64,000 nucleotides of DNA from Euptelea pleiosperma (GCA_035048495.1 CM068551.1:12526248-12590247), one strand, 5' to 3'; positions 11,601 to 27,100 are shown, numbered from the stretch's first letter. Made by a program: numbers and translations. Notes: generated by a model not told the origin, from the letters alone.

Positions 11601-14600
11601 CAATGGAAAAACTATAATTATTGAAACTCTAAGAGGAGAAAGGGCTAAGAGGAAAAGATTCGACAAAGGCTAAGTCAGAGAACGACGGTTCAGCGAGCAG
11701 GGAGGAACCTCTGTCTCTGTTGAAGCCTAACAAAGTGCCTCGAGAGATTAAACGCCTGGCGTGCCCCTTCAACTCGGGAGAACCTATAGTGTACAGTAGT
11801 CGACGCAGCGGGAGGAAGCAAAAAGTTATCTAATGAAGCTAAACATTATGTCATGGAATGTTAGGGGGCTGGGGAATAGAGATAAAAGAATTGCAGCCAA
11901 AAATCTATTCAAAAGATGGGGCGCGAAGGTGATCATTATCCAAGAATCGAAGCTGGACAAGGTTGATGAGAAAGATATTAAAGATATCTGTGGTATGGGG
12001 GACTTCGGGTGGCAGGCTCAGCCAGCCGTTGGGACCTTTGGAGGCATTATCATTGTTTGGGATAGGAGATGTCTCGAGGTGGAAGAAGCCCTTGTTGGAG
12101 CTTTCTCGGTCCCTATCAGATGCAGATGCAGATGCGTGGGAGAGCAATTATGGTGGGTTCTTACGGGAGTTTATGGACCCCCGAACAGCAGTGGCAGAGA
12201 TCAATTTTGGGAAGAGCAAGAGGACATAACAGGCCTCTAGGATGACCCGTGGTGTATAGGTGGAGACTTTAACGTCGTCAGATACCCGCATGAGAAGAAC
12301 AGGGAAGGAGGCTAACCAAAAGCATGAGAGATTTCGGAGATTTTATTAATAGGAATGCCCTCATGGAACTTCCTATGGGAGGAGCCAAATATACATGGAC
12401 CAATAATCAAGTTTGCCCCACTCTTTGCAAATTGGATAGGTTTCTGGTGACTCCAAATTGGGAAGATCACTTCCAAGAGGTTTCTCTAGTTGCTATCCCG
12501 AGACCGACGTCGGATCACAATCCTTTGCTGCTAGGGTGTGGGGGCTTCAGATCTAGACCGACTCCTTTTCGGTTTGAAAATATGTGGTTGAATAATCCCA
12601 AATTCAAGGCCAAGGTGGGAGAGTGGTGGACCTCCTTCTCCTTTGGAGGCAAAGCAGGGAAATCCTTCAGGTGCAAACTTAAGGCGTTGAAAGAAAAAAT
12701 CAAGACTTGGAACCGGGAGGTGTTCGGCAGAGTGGACCACAAGATTGGCTTAGTGCTTGATAAGATTGCTGTGATCGACAAGAGAGAGGAAGATACCAAC
12801 CTTTCGTTGGAAGAGCAGATGGAGAGAACTAATTTGAAAGGGGAGTATCAACATTTGGTGAAGATGGAAGAGATCAGTTGGAAGCAGAAGTCCAGGGTCA
12901 AGTGGCTTAAGGAGGGGGACCACAATACTAAGTTCTTTCATAAGGTGGCCAATGCTAACAGGAGGAGGAATTTCATCTCTCGCATTCGGATTAAGGAAGA
13001 CATCAAGGAGGATGAAGACAGCATTAGACAGGGAGTGGTTGAGTTTTACTCCGACATATACACAGAGCTGGCCACTTTCAGGCCCCTCTTGGAGGGCCTT
13101 CAATTTGATCAGATTAGTACGGAGGATAGAGATCGGTTGGAGAGACCAATATCAGAGGAGGAAGTGGTGCATGTTCTCTCCATTTTGGCCCATGATAAGG
13201 CTCCTGGTCCAGATGGTTTCACCATAGCATTCTATAAACAATGTTGGGAGATCATCGGGGATGATTTCATGAAGATGGTGGGGGAATTTCAGGAAGATGG
13301 TTTTTTGGACCGCTCCTCTAATAGTACCTTTATTGCCATGATTCCTAAGGTTACGGGAGCTGAGGAAATCTCGGAGTATCGCCCCATTAGTTTGGTCGGC
13401 AGCGCCTATAAGATCTTAATCCAAGGTCCTCGCGTTGAGACTTAGAGAAGTTCTATCCTAAGTGATTTCGCCTAACCAAGGGGCGTTTGTGAAAGGGCGA
13501 AAATTCTCGATGGAGTGCTGATTGCTAATGAATGCATCGATTCCAGAATTAAGGCGGGTCAACCTGGGATCGTTTGCAAGATTGATATGGAGAAGGCGTA
13601 TGATCATGTCAATTGGGGCTTTCTTGATTACCTTCTTGGAAGAATGGGTTTTGGAACCCGTTGGAGAAAGTGGATCTGGAAGTGCATATCGTCGGCCTCT
13701 TTCTCGGTCCTGATTAATGGTTCCCCAACGGGCTATTTCAAGAGTTCAAGGGAGTTGCGCCAAGGAGATCCTTTATCCCCATTTCGTTCATAGTTGTTGT
13801 ATAGGCTTTAGGGCGGATGATTACTAAACCTGTCTCCTTGAGGAGATGGAGGGGTTTGCAGTAGCCACGGGGACTCCCACCATATCCCACCTTCAGTTCA
13901 CCGACGATATCCTCATTTTCCTAGCTCCAGAATTATCGCAGCTGAGATTCCTCAAAGGTACCCTTTCTTGTTTTGAGGCGGTGTCGGGTCTTCGGGTGAA
14001 ACTCAATAAAAGCAAATTGTTTAGTGTGGGTGAGGTCGAAGACTTGGAGGGCTTGGCCAATATTTTGAACTGCAGCATTGACAAGTTCCTGACCACTTAT
14101 CTAGGCCTTCCCTTGGGGGCATCATATAGGTCCAAGGAGCTTTGGAGGCCAGTTATTGAGAGCTTTGGTAGGAGACTTGCTAGTTGGAAGGCCAAATACT
14201 TATCCAAAGGGGGCAGATTGGTGTTGATCAACAGTTCTCTCTCGAGTTTACCCATATACTATATGTCCCTCTTCCTGATGCCGAATAGTGTGTTTCTCAC
14301 CTTGGATAGGACCATGAGAGATTTCTTGTGGGATGGAAGCTCAGATAACCATAAGATGCATTTGGTTAGGTGGGATAGGGTGTGTAAAGCTAAGGGTATC
14401 GGTGGTCTGGGGATCAAGCATCTCAAGTCCATGAACTTTGCTCTCTTGAGAAAGTGGTAATGGAGATTTGGGGAGGAGACAACCAGCTTGTGGAGGATTG
14501 TCATGGTGGGCAAATACGGTGTTTCTTCTTGTGGGTGGAAAACTCTTCAAGTCAGAAATCCCTATAGGTGTAGTGTGTGGAGAGGTATCCTAAAGGTGAC

Positions 14601-17600
14601 TAAAGATTTTGATAAAGGGGTTCGGTTCAAGGTAGGAGCTGGTGACATAATCAAGTTCTGGGATGACACCTGGTGTGGCGATAAACCACTGAAGGAAGAT
14701 TACCCGGAGTTGTACTCTATATCGGAGAAGAAAAGAGGATCGATTCTAGCTTGCTATAGATATGAGGGGGAGACAGGAGGGTGAAATTTGGGTTTCAGAA
14801 GGCACTCTTGAATGATTGGGAGATTGAACCGTTTTCCGGTCTTATATCGAGACTACAGGAAGTTACCCTAAGGCCGTCGGTGCAGGATAGAAGAGTGTGG
14901 ACTTGGAATAAAGGGAAGTCTTTTACAGTGAAATCCTTTTATGTGGAACTTCATAGATCTGAAGGAGCTACCTTCCCAGTGTCCTCGGTTTGGAAATCCA
15001 AGATTCCCTCTAAAGTAGCTTTCTTTGCCTGGGAGGCTTTTCTGGACAAGATCCTAACCATAGACCACTTGATGACTAGAGGTCTTAACTGGGTTCATTA
15101 TTGCTGGATGTGCAAATCCAATGGGGAGTTGGTGGACCATCTCCTTCTCCATTGTGAGATAGCCACAAAGATATGGAGTGCTTTCTTGTTAGACTTCGGG
15201 GTGTGCTGGGTTATACCGGCTTCTCTTATGGCTCTTCTTTTGAGTTGGAAGTCTAAAGCGTTCTCATCTAAAGGGAATGCGCTTTGGAAAATGACCCCTC
15301 TTGCGATCATATGGGGCATTTGGAGGGAAAGGAACCAGAGGGCTTTCGAAGACAAAGAATTGGAAGTGCAATCTATAATCCTTAACATTAAGGGGCTGAT
15401 GTATTTGTAGTTTAAGGTGGTCTTGGAGTGTAGGGGCTTATTTTTCGAAGACTTTGTATTCCGATGGGAGAGCATATGTTCTAGGGAAGGGAGTTAATGG
15501 GGGTTTGGTATTTTGTGTCCTTGCCGAGGCTTTGTGTAGGTCATCTCGACCTGCCTCTCTCTGGCTGGCTGTATCCTTTGGCTTCGGCCTTTTAATATAT
15601 TTTCACTTATCAAAAAAAAAATTGTAAATATATGAACTTGTAGTGAATTTTTCAAAAAGACACTAAATAAGGGTTAAATGTAATTCATATTTATTTAAGT
15701 CATTTTGTAAACATACATGATGATTCAATGCACCCTTTGATCACATTTTCAATCATGACTGTCTGATCCTTGAGCATTTTAAATCAACATCCTAGATAGC
15801 ACACCTTGGTTGCATTTCATCCAATTGTACTATTATAATTTGATCAAAGGTCGCCGTCTTGTCTAATGGACCATTCACTTTTGATTGACACGCCATAATA
15901 ATCAACAATAGTAGACGCACCTCTATGATGATGTGTACCCTCTCAAATACACGTGCGCAAGTGTATAAATATGAGTGCAAAAGCATTCGAAGAGTATTAA
16001 ACCCACACCTGCTTTTGGTAAAGGAAAAGATTTAACCACTTATCCAATGGTATTTTTTATTTTTACTCCGAACAACAAAAAATATATAAACTCAAAAATA
16101 GTTTATGGATAAAAGATATTTTTTTATTTGAAACATAAAATCCAACAAAGTATGTTGCCAAAATTAACAAGAAATCGTATAAGCCAACAACACCAGCCTC
16201 GGAAGGAGCAAAACCTTCCCAAAAAGGAAAGGAGATCGAGGTTGAAGAATAGCAATCACAGCTGATCCTAGATCGACAAAGATTCAACCCTTGGTCTGAA
16301 GTCTTGACCTGATCTGGTCAAGGCAATAGATATCCGAGACAAGACCAAATTGAGAGTCCAAGAGTAAAAAATAATGGCTCGACCATGGTGCCCAATGAGA
16401 AAACAAGTCTAGTTTAATTCCTCCAAGCCATTAGAGACGTCTTCGTCTAGTCATTTTAAGACCTGCCAAGGCTTGACCCAAGGTATCTAGCCATGACCTC
16501 AACATCATACTGTACTATCCTCCAATCTAACTAACATAGAGGAACCTAGCCCCCGAGCCTCTATAATGTTGTGAACAAGGAGATTGACAAGCTCTTTTAG
16601 GCTAAATTCATTATAAAAGTGAAGACCCCGGACCAGGTCGCCAACATCATCATCATCCCAAAAAAGAATGGTAAAGTTTGTGTTTGTATTGATAACACCA
16701 ACCTCAATAAAGCCTACCCGAAGGATAGCTTTGCTTTGCTGCACATTGATAGGTTAGTGGATGCCACGGTCAGACAACCCAATTCTCCTTCATGGACAAC
16801 TTTTCAAGGTACAACTAAATCCTAATTAATCTAGACAACAAGGGCAGGATGGCCTTCGTGAACTCATAAGAATAGAGCTCCAAAATACAGCTTTGACTTA
16901 ATTTTCTCAATTACTCAACCTTTATTGTCATAGTTGTTGTTAAAGATCCTATACCACAACTCCAACAAATTGCAGAAGGTAAAAGTCTCCACAATATTCT
17001 CCCCCATCCTTGGGCATGATCAGGGTTACAACTTGAATAAGATCAATCAAGCTCTTGGGCATAGCCCACCATACACCAAAGACTCAAAAGAAGTGATACC
17101 AAACCCAAGAAGTCAAGGCACAATGAAGAAGGAGATGATCTACTATCTCGCGCTTTCTTTGCTCAAAAAACATATGTTGGACATGATCTTACATCAACTT
17201 ACCAAATGATCAACGATTAGGATTGTTTAATGAGTAAATGCAAATGTTTGATTTCATCGGAGTAAATGCAAATTAGTGGACCGAAAAATAGACTTTTGGT
17301 TCCTACTACCAGATACGCCTGTCCTTCACATTGGCCGACAACAAAACTGGTTCAAAGCAAGCAAAGAGTCAGGCCAAAGTCTCCATCTCCCAATCACTCA
17401 AATGCATTTAGAATATCAAATTCCAAACAACACAATCTGACCCTCTCAAAACAAGGAGAGACAAACAACTTTGTTCGAACCACCATATCTATAAATAATA
17501 AAAAGGCCAACCGAAGAGTTGTCTGCACCATAAATCTTCCAAAACCTAACTTATTGCCAATCCAACCTTCGACCCAACAACTTCATCAAAATCCTTGTAT

Positions 17601-20600
17601 AAGTTTGTGATATCTGTCCAAACAAGGAGAGATGAGGGGCCCTTGTTTGAGCCGCCATACCATAAAGAACCAGAAAGGCCATTCGAAGAGTTATGCCTCA
17701 GGACCATAAATCTTTTGACAATCTAACTATATTGCCCGATCCAACTTTCAACCAAATACCTATATAAAAATTCCTTATATAGGTTCGTAATACCTTTCCA
17801 AACACAAACGTCGTAAGAGGAACTCACCACATTGTTGTCTGGTCCTATATTCCAACTTCCATATTTTCTTTGGATAACCTCCTCCTAGCGCTGCCAATGG
17901 ATCACCTTTATGGATACAATATGTCAATTTTAATAAAAGTTAAAATTTATAATTATAATAAAGAAACTAATTTTTTTCTTTAATTTAGTGAATTGGATCG
18001 GATTGAGTCCGGAATTCTACCCTTTCTATTGGATTGGACTGGGTCACGTTTAGGTGATTCGATCTCTTATGGGATCAGTACTGGATTGGTGTATTTTTCT
18101 TATCGGATTAGTACAATATCAGCACTAATCCGACTCAAACCCTCTCCATTGGCAGCCCTATATCCTCCAAAGACTATTGTGTTCCCCTTCATAGCCACTT
18201 GCCCAAAAGGGCCCGATTCATTGCTTTCAAAGGTCTAAAACTAAGACCACCCACCACTTTCAAATTGCAAACCTTATTCCAATCAACTAAGTTGTCATCT
18301 TTACTGTTCCAAATAGGTCTTTTGCATCTTGAAACGACCAAAACTGGAATAATAAATAAAGATAGGAAGGGATAAAGACTTTTTTCATCCGTCACCAAAT
18401 TTCTTGTGATCATCCTAACTAGTAAATAAATATTGTCAACACAATTCAATCCTCATCCGTTTTCACAACCACCTTTTTGGGGCAGATCAAGAACTAATAT
18501 TGGTTGTGAGTTGCTGCATTTGTATAGCTATGTGCTCAACTATGGATTTTCAGGAGTTAATCACTAAATGCTAGCTGAAGTTAGTTGCCCATGTCATTCA
18601 AAATAAAGCTCATTTCCATGGTCTGCTTTTCATTCAAGGGTCTTTCTTTATTTAATGAATGTGAAATTGCATATGTATATCCAGCAGAAAACAAGGATGC
18701 AGATACTTTAGTACAACTGGGCATCAATTCAAAATTGATTATTTGTTTCTACGGTACATATTTTCACTTCCAAGGATGACCCTTATGACACTCCATATTG
18801 TTCAATTGGGCCTTTTTCAATTCTATTTCTTTGAGATGTACCAGCAGTGGGTAATGACTGTATGTTGAAAAACAAGTGACATGGTAGCAGAGCCATGAAT
18901 AATATGGAGGAGTTCCATGTCGTCTTAATCTTATGTTTCATGACTGAAATATAGAATAATCTGAAAATGTTGTTCAGATCAGTCCAAAATCAATAAAAGG
19001 TACCATAGATTAAAATCTTCATGTAATCAATACCATGAATGACAATTGATTTTAGTGATTTATTATCTAGGATTCGAAGATTACTTGATGTCTGACAGAG
19101 AAACCAATCTTGATCTCATTATCCGATGCTTCATTAAATTCACAGATCTCCGACCTTTATCTCGTTATCTGTTATGCTGCTCGGTTCACAAATCTCTGTT
19201 CTGTGCATGATCTTATTAACTTGGACATTGCGAATCACTTCTTTGAGAGACCAAGATTGAATCAAAAGGTTCAAAGCACTTTCTTAGAATTATCTGACAT
19301 GAACATTGTCCCAATGCATTTCACCGTCCAATATAGGGGTAATCAGCATCTGTCTTCTCCAAGGGCTCCAGAAGAATACTTCAAAAGTACAGTACAAACA
19401 AATGGAGCAAGTACTGATTTTTTTTTCTTACTACCACTGTAAAAAGGATGCTAGGACAATAAATGGTAAGATGATGACTAACCAGATGTACGCAAAATCA
19501 ATCTGCCTAGAAAGCTATCAAAATAAAAAAGATAAAATGGTACAAAAAGTTTAGTATTATTAGGGTCAGAGAAAATGCACACTTCAGATTGAGAAAGCAT
19601 TGACAGCACATGGAGAAAAGATGCCATGTATAAGATGACTATAAAATAAATCATTACAGCCACTGGATAAAAATCTGAACATCTTACGCATGAATAGGCA
19701 TTATATAAAAAGAGGATCGGAGGTAGAAATCATTACTTCTGCTGCATTCCACAGTCGCACGGTTCTATCATGTGAAGATGTTGCCAGTTGAGTTGAATTC
19801 GGTCTAAAACAAACATCTGTAATTTTAAGAGAGTGTTCTGCTGGAGTGCTCTCTGTCTGCAGCGTGTCCATATTCCAAAGAACAGCCTACTGACATGAGA
19901 GACAGATAAGTACCCACATCATTTTCAGTTAAATTAGCGCAAGGACAACATAACTTCACTGAAGAACAATGTGCTACTGTCTAAGTAACTTTGCATGGCC
20001 ATGTCAATACCAAACATGGACATTAAGGCTCTCACAAAAAAAAACCAACACGTAAACAAGGGAATAGGTACAATAAAGTTGATTACAAAAAAAAAAGGTA
20101 CAATAAAGTTAGACAACAATCTACATACACAATACAAACATAAAAGATGCATACATTATCAACTCAAGATCGATATAATGATATGCATGGCGAAAGTAGT
20201 CCCAAAAGAACAACAATAATAATAAACTAATGTTTATCCTAAAAACCATGCACTTCAGACATGGCAGTTACTCATTACATCTGCAACATGCATTACCTTC
20301 TTCTCATACCCAGCACTAGCCAACAACTTCCCATCTGTTGAAAACTGACAGCAGACAACTTTGCTATTGATTGTACGAATACAACCAACTTCACTGAATG
20401 TAAAACCTGAAATCGTGATTGTCATCGTTATTTCAAAATCTTACTGCTAGTGTAGGCGAGAAGACAATAAATTACCCTTCGAAGACTCTGTATTGTGCTC
20501 AGTAGGACTTTGTTTTAATGTGCCAAAAAGGTCCCTTCCATCACCATCATCATGTGAGAGAAAAGATTCCACATTATCATCCAAGGAACCAACGTCTCCA

Positions 20601-23600
20601 AAACGTTCCATGTCTTCCTGCAATTTGGAATAAAGTGATAAGAAGCCCATATGGAAATGACACATGCACTGTTTTTTCTTGGCTATGTGACTTAGGGACA
20701 CGTGTCAGCATTACATATAAATACGAGATATCAAATACACTTATCCTGACAAAGAGCTGTACACCAATACATCCATATAATTGATTCCGCATATTTTGAA
20801 GTGTTAAATTAGTTCAGTTCATACAGGTAACACTTCTTTCTTTTTTTTCTCAAATTTTTTTTTGGATATAAGAAAGCTTCAAACAGAATGACTAAAAGGG
20901 CGGACGAAGGTGGAGTATTGGAAGGTTTTATAGTTGGGGAGTTCGGTCCAGTTGTCTCTCATTTACAGTTTCTGGATGACATTATCTTCTTTACAAAGGC
21001 ATCCTGCACACAGCTGAGATATTTATGAAAATGTTTTAGAAGGCATGCCTCGAGGTGTATGCGGCGTACGCCTAAAGGCGAGGCGCATATGTTAAGCCTT
21101 GAGGTTTAAGCCTCGAGGCACGAAACGCAAGGCACAATCGAGGCGATAATTTTCATTTTTTACTTTTTCCCTAAAATACCCTTAGTTTTCACATATAGAG
21201 AAAATTTGTCATAAACATTCATTCCTTACCGATTTCAATTCTGTCGCTTCCTACAGGCTTCTTGCAACAAAATGGATCAAATTCGCATGATTAAGTAAAA
21301 GTTTATTCCACTTTCGAAGTAAGAGCTTGAAATTTTCATTTTCCCATTTTTTTCTTAATAATATAGTTAACAAATTCCTTCAAAAGTTTTTTTTTCTTCT
21401 TTTTACCTTGGTTTGTTTTTTCTATTTTTGCATGCTGTTTATTAAAAGATGGCGAAAGAAGGTATTAAATACAAAGTGAATGTGCTAATGGGAGAGACCT
21501 CTTATCATATATACGTATTCCATGTATAAGGGGTAGTTCTGTAAATACCTCCTTTGAGGGGTATACTTGTCTTTCGTAATGTTTTACATATATCATATAT
21601 GTTATTGGAGTCATGAGACCATACACATGACATCCTTCTCTTCTCTCTTCTCTCTCTTCTCTCTTCTTCCTCTCTTTAAAACCCTAACCCTAAATCACAA
21701 GTCCAACTTGGTATCAGAGCCATATCAAAGATCAAATCAAGGGATTCAGCAAGAAACCAGATCGGAGTTCGATTAAGGTCCCGATGATGTCATCAAAGTC
21801 ATACTGCTACTGACGTCAGCCGTAAGGACGAAGGTCTCCATTAAAGCTAAAAATCCTTCTCCTAATACAGTATGTTTTCACTCCTTTTTGGTGATTTTTG
21901 GCTAATTTTTTAGGTGATTTGGGTTGTCTTTTGTTCCATCTTCTCTTTTTTTCGAAAAAAAAAATCATTTTTTGAACCAAACCTGTTCTTGGATACTTTT
22001 TTTTTTCTGGGGGGGTTTGTTGCTTCGATCTAACCCCCCTCTTTATTACCTTCATGTGGATACCACCTTGGTGTGGACCCATGGCCATTTGAGGTCTTTG
22101 GGAGGTTTTCTACCCCCAAAAGTTATCGTCGGTGGCCCTTTTGGCCCCTACTAGACTGTCAGTTGGGTCTTCCACCACCCCAACTTGTTTTCAAGCGCTC
22201 TTCCATGGTTCTTATTGGATCTAGGATGCTTCACTCCATCCACATGCTGCTATTTTGGCTCTTCAGTGTGATTTGCAGCTCTTCAGGCCACTTCTGATGC
22301 ATTCTAGAGGTCCGATTGGGTAGATATCAACAATCGGCTGTTGTTTCGTGATTTCTTCGCTTTCGGATGCTCTCTTGGGTCTTCTTGGTGCTAGATCTGG
22401 TGTTGGTGATAGATCTATGCCTCCTCTTGGCTATGAAATAACCCTATTTAGGGCTATTTGGTGTTGATTTGGCCTCCATTTGTGTGTTTTTTTTCTTTTT
22501 GGTCTCCATCGTCGTGATTAGCTATGGATATTCCGTCGCGCCACCTATCCCAGGTATTCCCTCAAGGTCCAGCGTGTGCGTGGATGCTACCTCCAATGGA
22601 GTTGGAGGGCCTATGGTGCAGCAATTGACCTATGAGAACCCCGTATTGCATATTACTTCTGTGAAATTAGACGGAAAAAGTATTTGGAATGGGCTCGGGC
22701 TGCCCGGTTATTTATTGGAGGCCGTGAGAAGCTAGGCCATGTCACTGGAGCTATAGTGGAGCCTGCAAAGACTGATCCTACGTATAGGCAATGGAGACCA
22801 AGAACCACACAGTTATGTCTTAGTTCCTCAATTCTATGCAGCCTCATATCAACCGGGGTTACTTGTTTATGCGCACGGCTCAAGATGTTTGGGACACTAC
22901 TAAGAAGACATATTCTCAACAGCGGAACATTGGCAGGACCTTCTAGTTAAAGCTGAGCATTTCTTGCTTTCGTCAAGGGGAGAAGTCCCTTGCTTATTAC
23001 TTTGCTACTCTTCGTAGCATGTGGGAGGAACTGGATTATTATTATGCCTATCAGCCTCCACGTACCGAGGACGCCATCTCATATCAGAAGCATGTGGAGA
23101 AAGCAGGATTTTTGAGTTCCTTTTTGGTCTCAACCCATCGTATGAGCTAGCCCAAGTCCAAATCCTTAGTAGTCCAATGGACTTTCCTTCTCTTAGTGAG
23201 GTCTATGCCTACCTTCAGAGTGAGGAGGGTTGACATATCTCTCCACGATGAGTATCCGGTTTCAGAGCGATCAGCACTTGTTACATCCTCTACTCCTCAG
23301 GAGCGACATGTGTTTGCTTCTGCCTCCAGCCTCAATAGTTTCAGAGGATTCGTCCTTATCAGCCATCTGCTTCCGCTCAGTCATATGCTCCTCCTGCTAG
23401 GAAGTCCTCTACTAGAAAGAGGTCCAACTGTGACTATTGTGGTAAACTTGGGCATGTCAAGGACCGATGCTGGACATTACATGGTCGCCCTCCATCTTCT
23501 ACTCCTCGCTCCAGTCAGACAAGGTCTTCTGGTGTTCATACTGCCAGCACAAATGCTTCTATGCCTTCTCCAGGCCAGTCATTGCCAATCTCTTCTACCA

Positions 23601-24128
23601 TGGCTTCCCCTGGTTCTATCTCCGCCACTAAGATTGATGTTCTCAGGCGCTTGCTCAATCAGCTTGATGGTCCACCTGCCGCGCCCACTACATCCTTTGA
23701 TCAGTCAAGTACCATTAGACCCGCCCATCATGTGTCCTCTCCTACATCCAATACCACCACCTGGATCATTGATTCAGGGGCTTCAGAGCACATGACGGGT
23801 ATGTCTTCTTTATTTTCCACTTATTCTATTTATTCGGGTCGTAATAAGGTTAAAACTACCGATGGAACCTTATCTTGTGTCTGGAAAATGGAATGTCCTT
23901 CCCTTTCTTAAGCTCCTTTTATCATCTGTCTTGCATGTCCCTACATTTACTTCTAACTTGTTGTCTGTGAGTGCCCTTACTCGCAAGCTAAACTACAGTG
24001 TGACCTTCTTTCCTTTCTAATTGTCTTTCAAGATCTCGAGACGAGGACGATTAGCCTTGGACGTGAGGTGGATGGCCTATACCTTCTGGATGGACATCCC
24101 TCTGAGCCCACAACACTACAGTCTCATC

Positions 24129-24167
<39 letters not shown>

Positions 24168-27100
24168 ACCCCTTACAACCCCCCCATTGATTCTAATCAA
24201 ACCTATTTGAGCCTAAATTTCTTATTTAAATCTTTGGCAAGGAAACTAATAAATCTACATATGCTGGTTGAACCCTAGGCTAGTGGAAGCCTTTACTTCC
24301 ATTAGACCCTTCAATCGATAATTGCGGGTTTTACACTATTTGATTATGAATTCTAGCCTTGGAACAATTGATTTTTATTTGCTAGCATATCTGCATATTT
24401 GTGGTAGGTTATCAGATTTATTTTATGTTTTTATTATCCATAGTAATTTTTCTCTAATCTCAGTTCATCATGTAGGCTAGTTATCATAGTCCTGCATCAG
24501 TTATAATGGAGGGAGGCTTTGTATTTAGGTGGGAGATGATTATTTTCGAGTGCTAAGCCGTTTGTTGTGTCTCGTCGCCTTTTATAACTGTGAGGAAGAG
24601 CTTTTTCTATCTTCATCTTGTCCCATTTCTCCCCTTTTCTTAATACAATACTCTTATAAAAAAAACATTATATAAACAGTAAATATATAGTAGCTGAAAA
24701 TGAGAAATTAGATACTCAAGAGATTGGAATGTACTTGTTAAATAGATTTTTAGTTAGTGAAATAAGAAAACTTTAAAAGGAGATACCAGCTGATTTGAAG
24801 ATGATGCAAGACCACCTGCTCCATCTGGACCATACATCATTAAGTTTTTGGGCATACTGTTCACATGCTGCAAACCACCCACCATAGTCACTCCATCACC
24901 AGGTGTATGAATCGACGGAGTTGATGGGGGAGAATTGGGCAAAGGACCCGCTGTATTTCCTGTACCGGTACTGTTAGCAGCTCCAGAAGAAGAAGGATGT
25001 TTCCGTTTTCTGCTATTCTGGTATACAATAAAAACCACAAAACAAAAATTGATTAGCTTAATCCATAGAAGAAAGAACTAGTTTTAAAGCTGTGAGTTTA
25101 TATTGCTGCCAAGGAAGGAATTGGATCAAAGTTATAAATAATAAATTTCTATCAAACGGCTCAAAACTTGAAGTGGGAAAATGAGCTTTAATTAATACGT
25201 CTATACAAGAAGCACAACCTGTTGCAGTTGCTGCTGCTGTAGCTGGTCTGGTTGTTGCTGAGGGGAAGAATGTTGCATTTGAACCATCTTCATCTGATAA
25301 AAACCCATCAAAGGCTCAGAAAGATGTTAAAAGACAAGGCATCTTATACCCTTCAAAAACTACACTATCACATGCTAAGTCACTAAATGCTAACAAAATC
25401 TGATGATATCTTGGTTCAAAGTTTCAATAGAAACCTAAACGTTTTGGTCTCGATAGTGGGCAAGACAAGAGACAATGGGGTTTCGGGTTTCACAGGATTT
25501 GGGTATATTTTCTGTCAATTTCAGTTGGTCTCAGCCGAAACTTAAGAGTTCCATTGGTTTCGTCCGAAGTGTACACAGACGAAACCGAATGAAACCATGT
25601 GAACTCACAAAACGATATTAAATCACAAAAAATATATAATATAAAAAATATTTAAATGTATTAGTTTTTAAAAAACTACATCCTATATTTGATTTACTCC
25701 CAAAAATAGTTACTTGCAATGCTATATGAAAATAGAGTGTGTAGAGTAAGAACTTGGAATACATGTTTACAAGACAGACTCTTGTTCAGCCTGATTCACT
25801 CTTCTTGGGTATGAATTAAATGTAAGATATAATATTTTACAAATTTATTGCACTTACATGTTTTTTTTATTTTTTTCTGAAATTTTCAAGGTTTTTTAAT
25901 AATTTTATTAAGCCATTTTCCAGGGTTTCATTCGTTTCAAGTTGGTTTCAGTAGGTTCCATCCGAAACCAACGAAACCTAGTACTTTGATCCATGATACA
26001 AGAAGCCGTTCAGAAATAAACATTTTTATTTGATGCATGCTAAGAAATGCATAAGAAACCAAAAAGTGAATACCAATTACCGAGTAAATGCATATGAACA
26101 CAAGTGCATACACAACTTTATACAACTACGAGTATGCACATTTAAAGAGATGTACACAAGCATAATTATGTTAATAAAAACGTGTAGATGAAAGTGCACC
26201 ATATGCCCATAGTTACAGTGACACACGCATGTATCAGGCGATTCTTCTTCTTCTGTGTCTCAGTTCTTCTAGTTAATCTAGTTCTTTTTTTCCTTCCAGG
26301 TTATCTTACCACAACCCAAACCCCCCTCCCAACCCCAACCCACCCCACCCAAAAGAGTGAAAAAAGATATGGCTTAGTTTTATTCTTTCTGGATCATCTT
26401 AGACAGTTTTGTTTTTCCAGGTTATTTCCCAGTTTTATTCTAAAAAGAGTCCTTTCTTTTTCACAGAAAGAGCAAACAGATGCTACTTTTGTTCATGCAT
26501 TTTCTCCATGTGTTCATCTCATTAGTACAGTTCTTTATTTATTTTATGCTTCTTGTTGCCGCTGTTCTCTTCAATATTGGCTTCTTTCTGTTAATTTTAT
26601 TTTATTTGTTTGCTTTTCTCTCAATCACAAACATGTATACACATGCATTGTTTCTCAGTGCTTCACGGTTTTTAGAAGTTTGTCGCAACATTTTGCATCC
26701 ATGTCAACACACAACATATGTCTCCATGTCTACGTATATAGAATAAAATAATAGATGTGGGTATTATGCACTTTACCACCATTCAAATAGAGAATCATTG
26801 AACATGCATACTGTGTGAAGGTTTTCCATGAAGGGATCTCTTGATTAAACCAACACCTAGCCTAGTAATGCAACAATCCAAAAGCCTGTCCAACAGTTGA
26901 TTTTACATAAAGAGTTGATGACGAAGCTGCAGTCAGAACTAGTGCCAGATTCTTTAACCAAAGGTGGGGTAGGAAGATGGTGATTTTGAATGCATTAGAA
27001 TGACCAGTTTAAAGACATGCATAGGTTGACCCATTGGTGGCCTACTAATTTTCTCCCATACACTATGAGACTAACAGTGGGGAGGCCAAGACAGACATGG

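Noticed and set aside
23196..23795. 199-residue open frame in copia 2
   Set aside because: It is an out-of-frame reading of gag; the true frame carries the zinc knuckle and the protease motif.
24129..24167. Polyvaline or polyserine protein repeat
   Set aside because: It is the GTA microsatellite inside a truncated retroelement, not a host gene.
26188..26751. Hydrophobic Cys/Phe-rich open frame of 187 residues in LUH intron 8
   Set aside because: T-rich composition alone explains it; a second frame overlaps it, and no family features were seen.
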